A stretch of DNA of 64,000 nucleotides from Kitasatospora cineracea. Its GTDB lineage: Bacteria > Actinomycetota > Actinomycetes > Streptomycetales > Streptomycetaceae. Shown in pieces: positions 26,150 through 34,254 of this stretch (position 1 is the stretch's first letter; each line of letters opens with the position of its first letter). The DNA lies in contig NZ_RJVJ01000001.1 of NCBI RefSeq assembly GCF_003751605.1, positions 1,736,001-1,800,000 on the forward strand. Reading direction: 5' to 3'. The notes beneath the pieces are model-generated. The model was not told the DNA's origin, ran no database searches, and saw nothing but the letters and a program-made list of their open reading frames with translations. The translations under genes were made by a program, and so were the position numbers.

Positions 26150-27346
26150 GTGGTCAGAGACGGCGAGCGGCGTCCGGACCGGTCGGAGGGGTTCGGCGAA
26201 CACATGCTGGGCGCGCTGCTCGACCAGGCCCACGAGCTTCCGCCCCAGCTGATCGCTCCGTTGGTCGCCGACGCGGTGCGTGGGTTCGGCGGTCGTGACC
26301 CGGTGCTCCTGCTGCAGGACTACGGGCAGCTGATGCTGGTGCCGCTGTCCGGCCGGGGGCCGGCCGCCGGGGACCCGGTGCCGATCGACGGCTCGCCCGC
26401 TGGTGCGGCCTTTCTGCGTGGCGTCTCCGTCGAGGTGCCGCAGGGTGACGGGGTGCGGGTGTACCTGCCATTGCTGGACGGCGGGGACGAGGTGGGAGTG
26501 CTGGCACTCACGCTGGACGACGTCGATGGCGACGACCGGCGGCTCCTGCGGCGCTTCGCCTCCCTGGTCGCGGATCTGCTGGTCACCAAGAGTGGCTACA
26601 CCGACCGGATCTTCCAGGCCCGGCGCCTCCAGCCGATGAGCGTGGCCGCGGAGATCCAGTGGTCACTGCTGCCTCCGCTGGCGATGACCACCCCGCAGGT
26701 TGCCGTGGCCGGCATCCTCGAACCCGCCTACCACGTGGCTGGCGACAGCTTCGACTACGCGCTCAACGACGACCATCTGCACGTGGCCACGATCGACGCC
26801 ATGGGCCACGGGCTTGACGCCGCTACCATGGCGACCGTCGCCATCGGCGCGTACCGGCACGCCCGACGCGCCGACATCGGGCTCGCCGAGATCTACGCGT
26901 TCATGGACCGGGCCATCGCCGAGCAGTTCGGGCCGGACCACTTCGTCACCGCGCAGATGATGCGCCTGAACACCGTTACCGGCCACCTGCAGTGGGTCAA
27001 CGCAGGCCATCCCAAGCCGCTGCTGATCCGCGACCACGTCGTCGTCGAGCGGCTGGAGAGCGTCACCACCCTGCCGGTCGGGTTCGGCGGCGAGGAGCCG
27101 GTGATCAGCGAGCGGGTGCTGCGGCACGGTGACCGGGTCCTGTGCTTCACCGACGGCCTGGTCGAGGAGCGCGAGGCCGGCGGGGAGCAGTTCGGGGAGG
27201 AACAGCTCATCGCCTGGGTCAACCGCGTCGAGCGCTCGCAGACCGGGGTGCGGGCCGTGGTGCGCGCGCTCTCCCACGTCCTGAAGGAGAAGCGGGGCGG
27301 ACGGACGAGCGACGATGCCACCCTGTTCCTGATCGAGTGGCGCTGA
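26150..27346 (+). CDS. SpoIIE-family PP2C serine/threonine phosphatase
   Basis: 398 aa. An N-terminal GAF-like sensing region (about 30-150, VYLPLLDGGDEVGVLALTLD) and a short helical linker (RRLQPMSVAAEIQWSLLPP) precede the PP2C/SpoIIE domain (about 170-398). The latter has metal-ligand motifs GDSFDYAL and TIDAMGHGLDAA, and a C-terminal DGL...SDDATL. Such enzymes dephosphorylate anti-sigma-factor antagonists in stress partner-switching. GTG 26150 follows GGAAGG. It heads a cluster with DUF5994, PRC-barrel and small membrane proteins typical of Streptomyces stress loci. Confidence 0.92.
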   Translation: MVRDGERRPDRSEGFGEHMLGALLDQAHELPPQLIAPLVADAVRGFGGRDPVLLLQDYGQLMLVPLSGRGPAAGDPVPIDGSPAGAAFLRGVSVEVPQGDGVRVYLPLLDGGDEVGVLALTLDDVDGDDRRLLRRFASLVADLLVTKSGYTDRIFQARRLQPMSVAAEIQWSLLPPLAMTTPQVAVAGILEPAYHVAGDSFDYALNDDHLHVATIDAMGHGLDAATMATVAIGAYRHARRADIGLAEIYAFMDRAIAEQFGPDHFVTAQMMRLNTVTGHLQWVNAGHPKPLLIRDHVVVERLESVTTLPVGFGGEEPVISERVLRHGDRVLCFTDGLVEEREAGGEQFGEEQLIAWVNRVERSQTGVRAVVRALSHVLKEKRGGRTSDDATLFLIEWR

Positions 27347-27499
27347 GAGCGGCACCCGCCGTGGCTCTCACGGCCGACCGGGTCGGTCAGGTGCGGGCGG
27401 AGTACCGTGGGATATCGGAGCGGCCCGAGCTGTCGCTCCCCGCGAGGCCCGGCCCGCATCGGGTGTTCCCGGTCCCTCGGAGCGGACAGGTGGCGAGCT

Positions 27500-27991
27500 A
27501 TGTCGGACGAAGCCAGTGATTCCCGCTACGGGTTTCTGCCGGAGCGGTTCCGGCAGGCCGCGAAGCCGGGGACGGTAGCGTTGCGACTGGAGACCACCCG
27601 GTCACGCGAAGGCGTGCTCGACGGTGCGTGGTGGCCGCGTTCACGGGACATCAGCACCGAACTTCCCGACCTGGTCCACGCGTTGACCGGGCATCTCGGG
27701 CCCATTGCGAGCGTCGGTCTGGACGCGGGCGCCTGGGACGACGTCCCGGCCAGCCTGATGGTCGACGGCCGGTCGGTGCACATCGACCGCTACCCGGTCG
27801 GCGACGACACCGTGATCGTCACACGGGGCGACCGTGACCACTTCAGCCTGCTCGTCGTCCCCCCGCACGCGAGCCAGGAAGCGGCCCTGGCCTCCATGGC
27901 ACGCGCGGTCAGGGCCGGTGGCAGCGATTCGGCACGGCAGATCCTCGTCGACACCGGCGTCAGCTCCGGCCACCCGGCCGAAACGTCCTGA
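27500..27991 (+). CDS. DUF5994-like protein, copy 1
   Basis: 163 aa. The family signature is seen at TVALRLETTRSREGVLDGAW then WPRSRDISTELPDLV, with VGLDAGAWDDVP and FSLLVVPP. The core R-x-G-x-L-D-G-A-W-W-P-R-S motif is shared with the two minus-strand copies at 28338 and 30049. Function is unknown; members usually sit near anti-sigma-antagonist and SpoIIE genes. ATG 27500 is chosen (MSDEASDSRYGF); GGACAGG upstream is a plausible ribosome binding site. It is followed 49 bp later by a small gene on the same strand. Confidence 0.75.
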   Translation: MSDEASDSRYGFLPERFRQAAKPGTVALRLETTRSREGVLDGAWWPRSRDISTELPDLVHALTGHLGPIASVGLDAGAWDDVPASLMVDGRSVHIDRYPVGDDTVIVTRGDRDHFSLLVVPPHASQEAALASMARAVRAGGSDSARQILVDTGVSSGHPAETS

Positions 27992-28040
27992 GGGGCAGGC
28001 CCGTGAGCCGGTCACCCCGGGCAGGCAGGAAAGGCGGCAC

Positions 28041-28292
28041 GTGAAGATGTCCGGCTACGTGAAACTCTCGGCCGAGGCCCGGTCGCCGGCGGAGCCGTCG
28101 AGTGGGCCGTTGGACCTGCAGTACGAGGATGGCGCGGATGGCGTCACCTTCGAGTACGACCTGCACCCCAGCGGGGCGCTCCGTGCCCTGCGGGTCTTCG
28201 AGGACACCCCGCACCGGATCGAGGCGTGCTTCAGTCCCGGAGCGTGGCTCCAGGTCGCGGGCACCTACCTGCGAAGCGGCTCCGAGTACTGA
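28041..28292 (+). CDS. Small uncharacterised protein
   Basis: 83 aa. It begins MKMSGYVKLSAEARS with an acidic middle (YEDGADGVTFEYDLHP) and ends AGTYLRSGSEY. GTG 28041 follows AGGAAAGG by 6 nt; ATG 28047 is the alternative. The beta-rich composition with one Cys suggests a small globular protein. It is transcribed with the upstream DUF5994 gene. No family was recognised. Confidence 0.6.
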   Translation: MKMSGYVKLSAEARSPAEPSSGPLDLQYEDGADGVTFEYDLHPSGALRALRVFEDTPHRIEACFSPGAWLQVAGTYLRSGSEY

Positions 28293-28337
28293 CGGCGATC
28301 CGCCAGGAGCGCAAGAGCGAAGGATCGGGCGGCGGCG

Positions 28338-28931
28338 TCACCGGTGATCGGCGTCACCGGTGGTCGGTCGGGGGCCACCAGTGTCGGAGCGCCCGGGCGA
28401 GGACGACGGCCCGCCCCACCGGGCGGAGCCCCAGGCCGAGACCGAGGGGTCGCGTACCGGCCAGACGATCCCCCGCCGGTCGGGCATCTTCGCCGACGGC
28501 TCGTCGGCGAGCAGTTCGCTCGCGGTACTGGTGTTCGCGGGATCGGCGGCCTCGGCCATGAGCCGGGCGGCAGCGAGGGCTCCCGTCCGAGGCGGGACGA
28601 CCAGCAGAGTCAGCCGGTGGGGAAGGTGCGAGCGGACCGAGATCGTGTGCCTGTCCTGCACGGCGGTGAACCAGCCCACGTGGACGGTGTGGCCCGCGAC
28701 CGGGATCCGCCGGGGGACGGTCAACCACTGGGCGGGGTTCACGGTGATTCTGGCGACCCGACCCCACCGCGTGTCCAATTCGGCGGCCAGGGCGGGGAGT
28801 TCGAGAGGAAGGTCGTGCGATCGGGGCCACCAGGCCCCGTCCAGCCGTCCGGCTCGCGGGCCGTCCGGTGCCAGGGAGAACCGCAAGGCGGGTTCGGGAG
28901 TGGCAAGCGTCGCGCCGTCGATCACGGTCAT
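28338..28931 (-). CDS. DUF5994-like protein, copy 2
   Basis: About 197 aa from ATG 28931. The family core is RAGRLDGAWWPRSHDLPLEL, ITVNPAQW, IPVAGHTVHVGWF and LTLLVVPPRTG. The Pro/Gly/Ser-rich C-terminal 50 residues exceed copy 1 and probably lie outside the fold. It closely resembles copy 3 (30049), more than copy 1, including EAADPANTSTASELLADEPS, which suggests recent duplication. It is convergent with the small gene at 28041 and transcribed alone. Confidence 0.78.
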   Translation of the reverse strand: MTVIDGATLATPEPALRFSLAPDGPRAGRLDGAWWPRSHDLPLELPALAAELDTRWGRVARITVNPAQWLTVPRRIPVAGHTVHVGWFTAVQDRHTISVRSHLPHRLTLLVVPPRTGALAAARLMAEAADPANTSTASELLADEPSAKMPDRRGIVWPVRDPSVSAWGSARWGGPSSSPGRSDTGGPRPTTGDADHR

Positions 28932-29076
28932 GATCAAGGACCTGTCTCCGAACCTGGCCGGTGTCAAGTCCGGGATCTCCGTTCGCCGGAGACGACGCCA
29001 GTGTCCGGTGCCGGCATGCGAGGTGCCTTCGGTGATGTCCAGGCTACTCCCGGTCCGGCCCGGACCCGGCACGGAC

Positions 29077-29244
29077 TCAGCGGTTCACGGGCCGGCCCCC
29101 GCGCCGGAACCGGACGGCGGAGATTATCAGCGCGACGATCAGTACGGCGATGCCGATGAACAGCAGGTACTTCAGGCCCTCGGCGACGACACCGACCAGT
29201 CCGAGCACGATCGCCACGATGACGAGCAACAGCACCAGTGCCAT
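29077..29244 (-). CDS. Small two-helix hydrophobic membrane protein
   Basis: 55 aa. It begins MALVLLLVIVAIVLGLVGVV, then a short polar turn (AEGLKYL), then a second hydrophobic helix ending IISAVRFRRGGRP. AAGGAGG lies 6 nt before ATG 29244, an excellent ribosome binding site. Small hydrophobic proteins of this kind are common in Streptomyces stress clusters; function unknown. It starts 13 bp after the PRC-barrel gene on the same strand, so the two are probably co-transcribed. Confidence 0.8.
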   Translation of the reverse strand: MALVLLLVIVAIVLGLVGVVAEGLKYLLFIGIAVLIVALIISAVRFRRGGRPVNR

Positions 29245-29256
29245 CGTCGGCCTCCT

Positions 29257-29631
29257 TCATGGTCCGGACGGCTCCTGGCGGAGGGCCAGGCGGCGCTCCC
29301 CGCCCGTGCCCGGTGCGTAGGTCAGTCCGTAGTGGGCGAAGACAGCCGCCTCGTCCTCGGCGGGGAGTTCGCCGTCGGTGTCGATGCCCGGGGCGTGTTT
29401 CACCCGGCTCTCGGGCAGGGGGACCTTCGGGCAGCCGGGACCTACCGTTGGGTCGGACAGCGGGACGAACACCAGGCGGCGGCGGGTGGGCAGGACGACC
29501 GTGACCGTGGCGAAGGACGGCTGATCGGTCGCGGTGTCCACGTGGACGGACTCCAGCGTGCCGATCTTGTGCCCGCCGGCGTCGACCACGTCATGGCCGC
29601 GCCACTCCCGGATGCCGCCTGCCTCGAACAC
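29257..29631 (-). CDS. PRC-barrel domain protein
   Basis: 124 aa. The opening EAGGIREWRGHDVVDAGGHK, IGTLESVHVDTATDQPSFA and RLVFVPLS form the PRC-barrel beta-fold known from photosynthetic reaction centre H subunit and RimM C-terminus. The C-terminal part has GELPAEDEAAVFAHYGLTY, a helix common in actinomycete PRC proteins. GTG 29631 follows AGGAGG by 6 nt. It is upstream of the small membrane protein gene. A stress-associated structural or interaction role is inferred from context only. Confidence 0.83.
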   Translation of the reverse strand: MFEAGGIREWRGHDVVDAGGHKIGTLESVHVDTATDQPSFATVTVVLPTRRRLVFVPLSDPTVGPGCPKVPLPESRVKHAPGIDTDGELPAEDEAAVFAHYGLTYAPGTGGERRLALRQEPSGP

Positions 29632-29757
29632 TGGCCACCTCCTCCGCTCCTGGTTTCATCGTGGCACCGGAGCCGCCGGCCGACATGCCCGGTCGCACTC
29701 CGCCCGCCCGCCTCGTACGGTCGTGTCAGGGCAGGAGCGTGGTCACAGGAGGGCATG

Positions 29758-30009
29758 ATGCGGCGCTACCGGTGGATTCTGGAGACCCAGGACGACGACG
29801 GCCGCTGGTCCCGGCAGGACGACACGACGATGCCGAATCCGCTGGAGTACGACGGTCCGCCGCAGCGGGCGGCCAACCACCTCCGGGACGTGTTCGTTCG
29901 CACCCTCTCCCGACCCGCGCCGGGCCCTCGGGCAGTCAGGGTCCGGCTCTGGGAAGGGGCCGGTGCCGACGGCGAACCCCAGGCCGAGACCGAGTGGTCA
30001 CGCGAGTGA
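29758..30009 (+). CDS. Small uncharacterised protein
   Basis: 83 aa. It begins MRRYRWILETQDDDGRWSRQ and later has LRDVFVRTLSR and VRVRLWEGAGADGEP, an amphipathic helix followed by a strand. AGGAGG precedes two adjacent ATGs (29755 and 29758); the second has better spacing. It is monocistronic and convergent with DUF5994 copy 3. No family was recognised; codon usage is typical. Confidence 0.6.
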   Translation: MRRYRWILETQDDDGRWSRQDDTTMPNPLEYDGPPQRAANHLRDVFVRTLSRPAPGPRAVRVRLWEGAGADGEPQAETEWSRE

Positions 30010-30048
30010 GACAGTCCGGCCCCGACCCGGGCGGCTCCCGCCGGCCCC

Positions 30049-30627
30049 CTACGCGGATGCCGGCCAGGAGGCGGCCCGGCTCCGGGCGAGATCGGCTCGC
30101 CGGTCGGCCTCGCCAAGCCCGGTGGAGGGGGTGGCGGCCGACGGCAGGAAATCGGAACCGATGTCAGGCCCGGTCGCACCGGCGCTCGGCTCCGCGGTGA
30201 GCAGCTCGCTCGCGGTCCTGGTGTTCGCGGGATCGGCGGCCTCGGCCATCAGCCGGGCGGCCTCGACGGCATCCGTCTGGGGCGGGACGACCAGCAGGTT
30301 CAGCCGACGCGGTGTGTAGGAACACACCATGATCATGTGCGGGTCCTGTTCGATGGTGAACCACCCTGCGTGGACGATGTGTCCAGTGACCGGGATCCGC
30401 CGGGGGATGACGGGCCACTGCGCGGGGTTCACAGTGATCCGGGTGATCCGGCCCCACCGCTCGTCGATCTCGGCGGCCAGGGTGGGGAGTTCGAGAAGAA
30501 GATCGCGTGAGCGCGGCCACCAGGCTCCGTCCAGACGGCCGGGCCGCACGCCGCTGGGCGCAAGGGAGAGCCGTGCCGTGGAATCCGTGGCGGTGGACGT
30601 CGTCGCACGATCGAGGGTCGTGGTCAT
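30049..30627 (-). CDS. DUF5994-like protein, copy 3
   Basis: 192 aa from ATG 30627. It shares VRPGRLDGAWWPRSRDLLLE, RITVNPAQW, PRRIPVTGHIVHAGWF and AARLMAEAADPANTRTASEL with copy 2, then diverges in an Ala/Arg-rich tail. The nucleotide sequence just upstream is also similar to that of copy 2 (GTCATGATCAA), indicating that the duplication included the translation start region. Function unknown. Confidence 0.78.
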   Translation of the reverse strand: MTTTLDRATTSTATDSTARLSLAPSGVRPGRLDGAWWPRSRDLLLELPTLAAEIDERWGRITRITVNPAQWPVIPRRIPVTGHIVHAGWFTIEQDPHMIMVCSYTPRRLNLLVVPPQTDAVEAARLMAEAADPANTRTASELLTAEPSAGATGPDIGSDFLPSAATPSTGLGEADRRADLARSRAASWPASA

Positions 30628-30851
30628 GATCAAAGACCTGTCCCCGGGCCCGGCCGAGAGGTCGGGTCCGGCATTGCCGTTCGCCGCAGACGACGCCAAT
30701 ATCCGGTACCGGCATGCGAAGTGCCTTCGGTAATCTCCAGGCTACTCCCTGTTCGACCGGGCCCGGCACGGTCGCGGTGGTCGATCTGGTGCCCGGCACC
30801 TTCGGGCGGACACCCCGCAGCGGCGAGGGTGTCGACCCGGCACACCCGTGG

Positions 30852-30941
30852 CCCAGGACCTCGCGTCGGCCCTCGTTGTCGACGCCGACGGCGACGAGGC
30901 AGTGGACGTTGATGACCCGGGTGCCCTCGCGGATCTTCTGG
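30852..30941 (-). pseudogene. Fragment of an IS256 (Mutator)-family transposase
   Basis: Minus-strand residues read KIREGTRVINVHCLVAVGVD then NEGRREVLG. The pattern V-R-E-G-x-R-[IV]-V-x-x-x-x-x-[IV]-A-[VT]-G-V-x-x-x-G-x-R-E-[VI]-L-G is highly characteristic of the catalytic region of Mutator-type transposases. About 30 codons are left, with no DDE context or ends. It lies in the 411-bp gap between DUF5994 copy 3 and att copy e, otherwise empty, and records an old insertion at the element border. Confidence 0.6.
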
Positions 30942-31038
30942 CCTTGGCGACGGTCCGGTACACGGGGCGGTACCGCCGCGTTCTCCTGTCGACCTTCCGC
31001 TGGTCCGGTGGGCCGCCGCAACCGCGACCACGGAACGG

Positions 31039-31249
31039 CGAAGGCCCCGACCGCTGAGCGGTCGGGGCCTTCGTGAAGGCGGAGGATACGAGATTCGAAC
31101 TCGTGAGGGGTTGCCCCCAACACGCTTTCCAATTCTCCTCAGCGCCGTCCGCCGGGGCTCGCTCCCGTCCTGACCTGCGCCGGAGCGAACCGCTGGGCGG
31201 CGGCTGAACCTGGCCGGACGGGGGTGAACGAGACCAGAGCTGAGACCAG
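31039..31249. repeat. att-like tRNA-Ser 3' fragment, copy e
   Basis: Hairpin 31039-31073 (CGAAGGCCCCGACCGC stem) is followed by a fragment at 31078-31132 identical to the intact tRNA-Ser 3' half to CTTTCCAA. The flank then diverges (TTCTCCTCAGCGCC...), and the heptamers CGAGACC/TGAGACC lie at about 31229-31247. The hairpin stem matches copy f rather than copies b-d. Confidence 0.88.
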
Positions 31250-31349
31250 GTCCCACCCTTCAGAGTTCATCCCGGGCTAGGCCCTCTCTTTCAGATCTTG
31301 CGGGACAGGCACGTGGGGTTGGGCACCCAGTGAGATCCGACCAGGGAAC

Positions 31350-32339
31350 CTAGCCAATCGACTTCCCAGGCGGGCGGATCACGTGCCGCGCGCAGTACTC
31401 ACACGTGCCGATGCCGGGGCGCAACTGGTCCAAGGTGACCTTCAACGGCCTGCGGCAGGAGGCGCAGTGGCCCAGCCACATTCGGCCTGGGCCGGGGAAG
31501 CGCGTCGCAGGTACGAAGTGGCTCTCCGCGGCGTAGGCGACGGCGGCCTCCTCTGCGAACTGGAGCAGCGCCCGTACGCCCGGCACCCGGCTCGGCACGG
31601 GCGCAGCGCCGGCCTCAAGATGCACCGGGCGGTAGGAAGGCGTGATCACCTCCCTCCGAATCTCCCACGCCCTGTCGTCCCCGGTGAAAGCCCTTGCCGG
31701 GTCGGCTCCCAAACCCGGCTTCGTCCTGGTGGCGCGGCACCAGACCGCGCGCCACCGCTCGATGTCTTTCTCCCCCGCCCCGAGTGCCACCAAGCAGCCC
31801 CTGAGTGTGGGCCAGGTCGGAACCGCCTTGCCATCAAGAAATGCCTGGCATGCGCTGCGTCCCAGCCGGTACCCTGCGCGCCGTGCGGCGGTCTCCATCG
31901 CGCGGTACGTCGGCTGGCCGTGCCGTGCGCGCAACATCCGCACCGCTTCGGCTAGTTCGTGGGGCTGGGTGATCAGGTAGAGCGGCCGATCCGCGGCGTG
32001 GGCTCGGGCCGGGGCCCGCTGGCTGCCTGTGGATCGGGCCCGGTAGACCGGGGTCTGATTGGCGGCGGCCTTCTCCCATAGGGTGCGGATGCGCTTCGGC
32101 GGAGCTCCCACTGCCTCGCCGATCGCCAGGGTCGCAGGCCAGCCCACTAGTGTTTCGCCGGCCAGCGCCCGGTTCACGGAGGCCAGCGAGCAGCCGGGTA
32201 CGCCCGTCAGGGCCATCGCCACCGCGCGCTGGCTCATCCCACGCGCCTGCCGGGCCCGGTTGAGTTCCTCGGCCAGCCGCCGAACATGCCCCTTCCCCCG
32301 GAGCTTCCGATCGGTACCGGGAGCGTCTTTCCCCGTCAT
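31350..32339 (-). CDS. HTH regulator-like protein with C-terminal zinc ribbon
   Basis: 329 aa. Residues about 18-85 form an XRE-like HTH (RRLAEELNRARQARGMSQRA, VNRALAGETLVGWPATLAIG). A second HTH-like segment follows (YRAMETAARRAGYRLGRSAC, DGKAVPTWPTLRGCLVALGA). The end carries a zinc ribbon, GHCASCRRPL ... IGTCEYCARH (CxxC-x(15-20)-CxxC). The paired HTH layout resembles actinomycete regulators of mobile elements. ATG 32339 lies 2 bp after the stop of the small membrane protein gene, so the two form a unit. Target unknown. Confidence 0.75.
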   Translation of the reverse strand: MTGKDAPGTDRKLRGKGHVRRLAEELNRARQARGMSQRAVAMALTGVPGCSLASVNRALAGETLVGWPATLAIGEAVGAPPKRIRTLWEKAAANQTPVYRARSTGSQRAPARAHAADRPLYLITQPHELAEAVRMLRARHGQPTYRAMETAARRAGYRLGRSACQAFLDGKAVPTWPTLRGCLVALGAGEKDIERWRAVWCRATRTKPGLGADPARAFTGDDRAWEIRREVITPSYRPVHLEAGAAPVPSRVPGVRALLQFAEEAAVAYAAESHFVPATRFPGPGRMWLGHCASCRRPLKVTLDQLRPGIGTCEYCARHVIRPPGKSIG

Positions 32340-32341
32340 GC

Positions 32342-32557
32342 TCACCGGCCCCGGTGTCGGGCGTCGGCCAGTTCGCGGACCAGCAGGACGGCGATCAAGC
32401 CGCCCATCCCCAGTACCGTGCCAATCACCCTCAGCGGCAGGCCAGCCATGGCCAGCACTGCGGTCGCGCCCATCACGGACGCCACCACCCCGGCAGTCGC
32501 GTTCGAGAGCGCGCCTTGCTGTTCCGGGCTGCGGCCGCCCGTCTTCATCCGACTCAT
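32342..32557 (-). CDS. Small membrane protein with two TM helices
   Basis: 71 aa. A polar N-terminus (MSRMKTGGRSPEQQGALSNA) is followed by two hydrophobic helices (about 21-40 and 43-62) and a basic tail RELADARHRGR. GAGGA lies 7 nt before the ATG. It is coupled to the HTH/zinc-ribbon gene (2-bp gap). A membrane sensor or anchor for that regulator is conceivable but not shown. Confidence 0.6.
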   Translation of the reverse strand: MSRMKTGGRSPEQQGALSNATAGVVASVMGATAVLAMAGLPLRVIGTVLGMGGLIAVLLVRELADARHRGR

Positions 32558-33351
32558 AGAGAGTCCTCACTCGTCCCGTGCCCGGGCCGGGACCTCCGCC
32601 TCGACCCGGGCCGCCTGTCCTGATGCCACGTCATACCCGCCACTACATAGTGGAGTCCGGCGGGTTGCACCCCGGCCGGGTCCGCGGGCTGCCCCGATGA
32701 TGCACTCCCTGCAGGGTGTCCCACCACTCGCGAATCACGGTGTTCCACGATGTCCGGCGTCCCATCCGCAACCGGCTCCCCGGGTTGGGCCGCCGTCCGG
32801 CCTCTGCCCCAGCTCACCGCGTCGCCGCCGCGGCGGAATTCTTGTCCGGCCTCTCCTTGTCCGGCAGTCGCCTCGCATCGCCAGACCGGGCCGGTCTACA
32901 GTTCGCGCTGACCGGGAGGCGGCCGACACGGACACCGCCACCCACCCGGCGGCCGCCCCGGCCGATGCCACGTCACAGGGGATTCGGCGGTTCTCCGTTG
33001 CACCGGAGAACCGCCGACCTGCCTCCCGCGGTCCATGGTCGGCGTGCGCATGGGCGGGCCAGATTCGTCACTGTCCGGGCCGCAGGCCAGACCTCGTACA
33101 CCCTCGCCAGCCGCTGTCCTGCCACTCGAACCCGGACGCCGCACGGCACCCGGGTTCTCAACCACCCCTTTCGTTCCGAGCGGGGCTTAGGGCCTGACTT
33201 CTCACGTAGGCGAGGACGGTGGTGTCGTTCCGTCGCCGATGTTGGCGGCCGACTTGGTGCCGTCTGCTGCCATCGGGCCAGTGCTGGCACTCGTACCGGG
33301 CGGTGAGCGCGTCGGCCTGGCGATGCTGGAGCAGTGGGTCGTCACTGCTTA
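32558..33351. other. Gene-free stretch left of the insertion sequence
   Basis: About 790 bp without a convincing gene on either strand. Near 32640 there is a small palindrome (CCACTACATAGTGG) within the likely promoter of the minus-strand pair. A strong hairpin lies at 32985. The remainder has weak frames with Arg/Pro-rich translations. It may be decayed element DNA interrupted by the IS at 33352. Confidence 0.5.
32985..33016. terminator. Hairpin, 13-bp perfect stem
   Basis: CGGCGGTTCTCCG, a 6-nt loop, then the exact complement. It lies in a gene-free region, so its direction is unassigned. It could be a terminator of a lost gene. Confidence 0.55.
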
Positions 33352-34239
33352 CTGATCATTTCAAAATGAGGTTCGGAGCTTTCGTAGGCAGATGATGCTG
33401 CAGGCGAGTTGGAGCAGGCCGAGGTGGAGGTCGGCGCGTATCTCGTAGCGGATCCGTAGGCGCTTGAACTGATGCAGCCAGGCGAAGGTCCGCTCGACCA
33501 CCCAACGCGTTTTGCCGAGTCCAGAACCGTGGGCGACGCCGCGGCGGGCGATCTTCGGCGTGATGCCCCTGCGGCGAAGGATGCGGCGGTACTTGTCGTA
33601 GTCGTAGCCGCGGTCGGCGAACAGCCGGCGAGGGCGCCTGCGGGGTCTGCCGCGCAGGCCCCGCACCGGCGGGATCGCGCCCAGCAGCGGCAGCAACTGC
33701 GTGACGTCGTGTCGGTTTCCGCCGGTCAGTGCGACGGCGAGCGGGGTGCCGTGCCGGTCGACGATCAGGTGGTGCTTGCTGCCCGGCCGGCCCCGGTCGA
33801 CCGGCGAAGGTCCGGTGTGAGCCCCCCTTTGAGGGCCCTGACGTGCGAGCCGTCGATCGCGCAGTCGTCCATCTCCAGCAGGCCTGCCGACCGCAGCTCG
33901 GCGAGCAGGAGCTCGTGTAGGCGCGGCCACACGCCGGCCTCGGTCCAGTCCCGCAGGCGCCGCCAGGCCGTGATCCCACTGCAGCCGGTCCGCTCCGCGG
34001 GTACGTCCTGCCAGCTCACGCTCTTGCACAGCACGTAGACAATCCCGCGCAGGGCGGCACGGTCGTCCGCGGGCAGCCGGCCGGGGTGGCGGTGGCGCCG
34101 CGGCGGGCGAGGCGGCAGCAGCGGGGCCACCCGCTCCCACAGGTCATCAGGCACAAGATCATCCGCCACGTGCAGCACTCTGCCGTCCGGCCACCTCAAC
34201 TGCCAAGCCCCTGAGCCGAACTCATTTTGAAATGATCAG
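33352..34239 (-). mobile_element. IS5-family insertion sequence, apparently complete
   Basis: 888 bp bounded by perfect 19-bp inverted repeats (CTGATCATTTCAAAATGAG at 33352-33370 and its complement at 34221-34239). A TTA directly flanks both ends (33349-33351 and 34240-34242), a plausible 3-bp target duplication. It contains the two-frame transposase gene. Perfect ends and an intact slippery site suggest recent insertion into the island. Confidence 0.9.
33361..34199 (-). CDS. IS5-type transposase made by programmed frameshift
   Basis: Two overlapping frames. The first (34199 to 33765) carries the N-terminal HTH part (LVPDDLWERVAPLLPPRPPR) and first catalytic Asp (AIDGSHVRALKGG). The second, ending 33361, supplies GSKHHLIVDRHGTPL (second Asp region), DRGYDYDKYRR and RWVVERTFAWLHQFKRLRIR with the catalytic Glu. 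AAAGGGGGG at 33822-33830 lies where homology passes from the first frame to the second. Such A3G6 slippery runs produce the fused DDE enzyme in many IS5 members. The first frame begins at a TTG (34199) or a GTG slightly downstream. Confidence 0.88.
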
Positions 34240-34254
34240 TTAGAACTGCGAGGC

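Noticed and set aside
33230..33354. Short plus-strand frame ending at the IS left end (LALVPGGERVGLAMLEQWVV)
   Set aside because: About 38 codons without ribosome binding site or recognisable family; it may be a remnant, but there is not enough to name.
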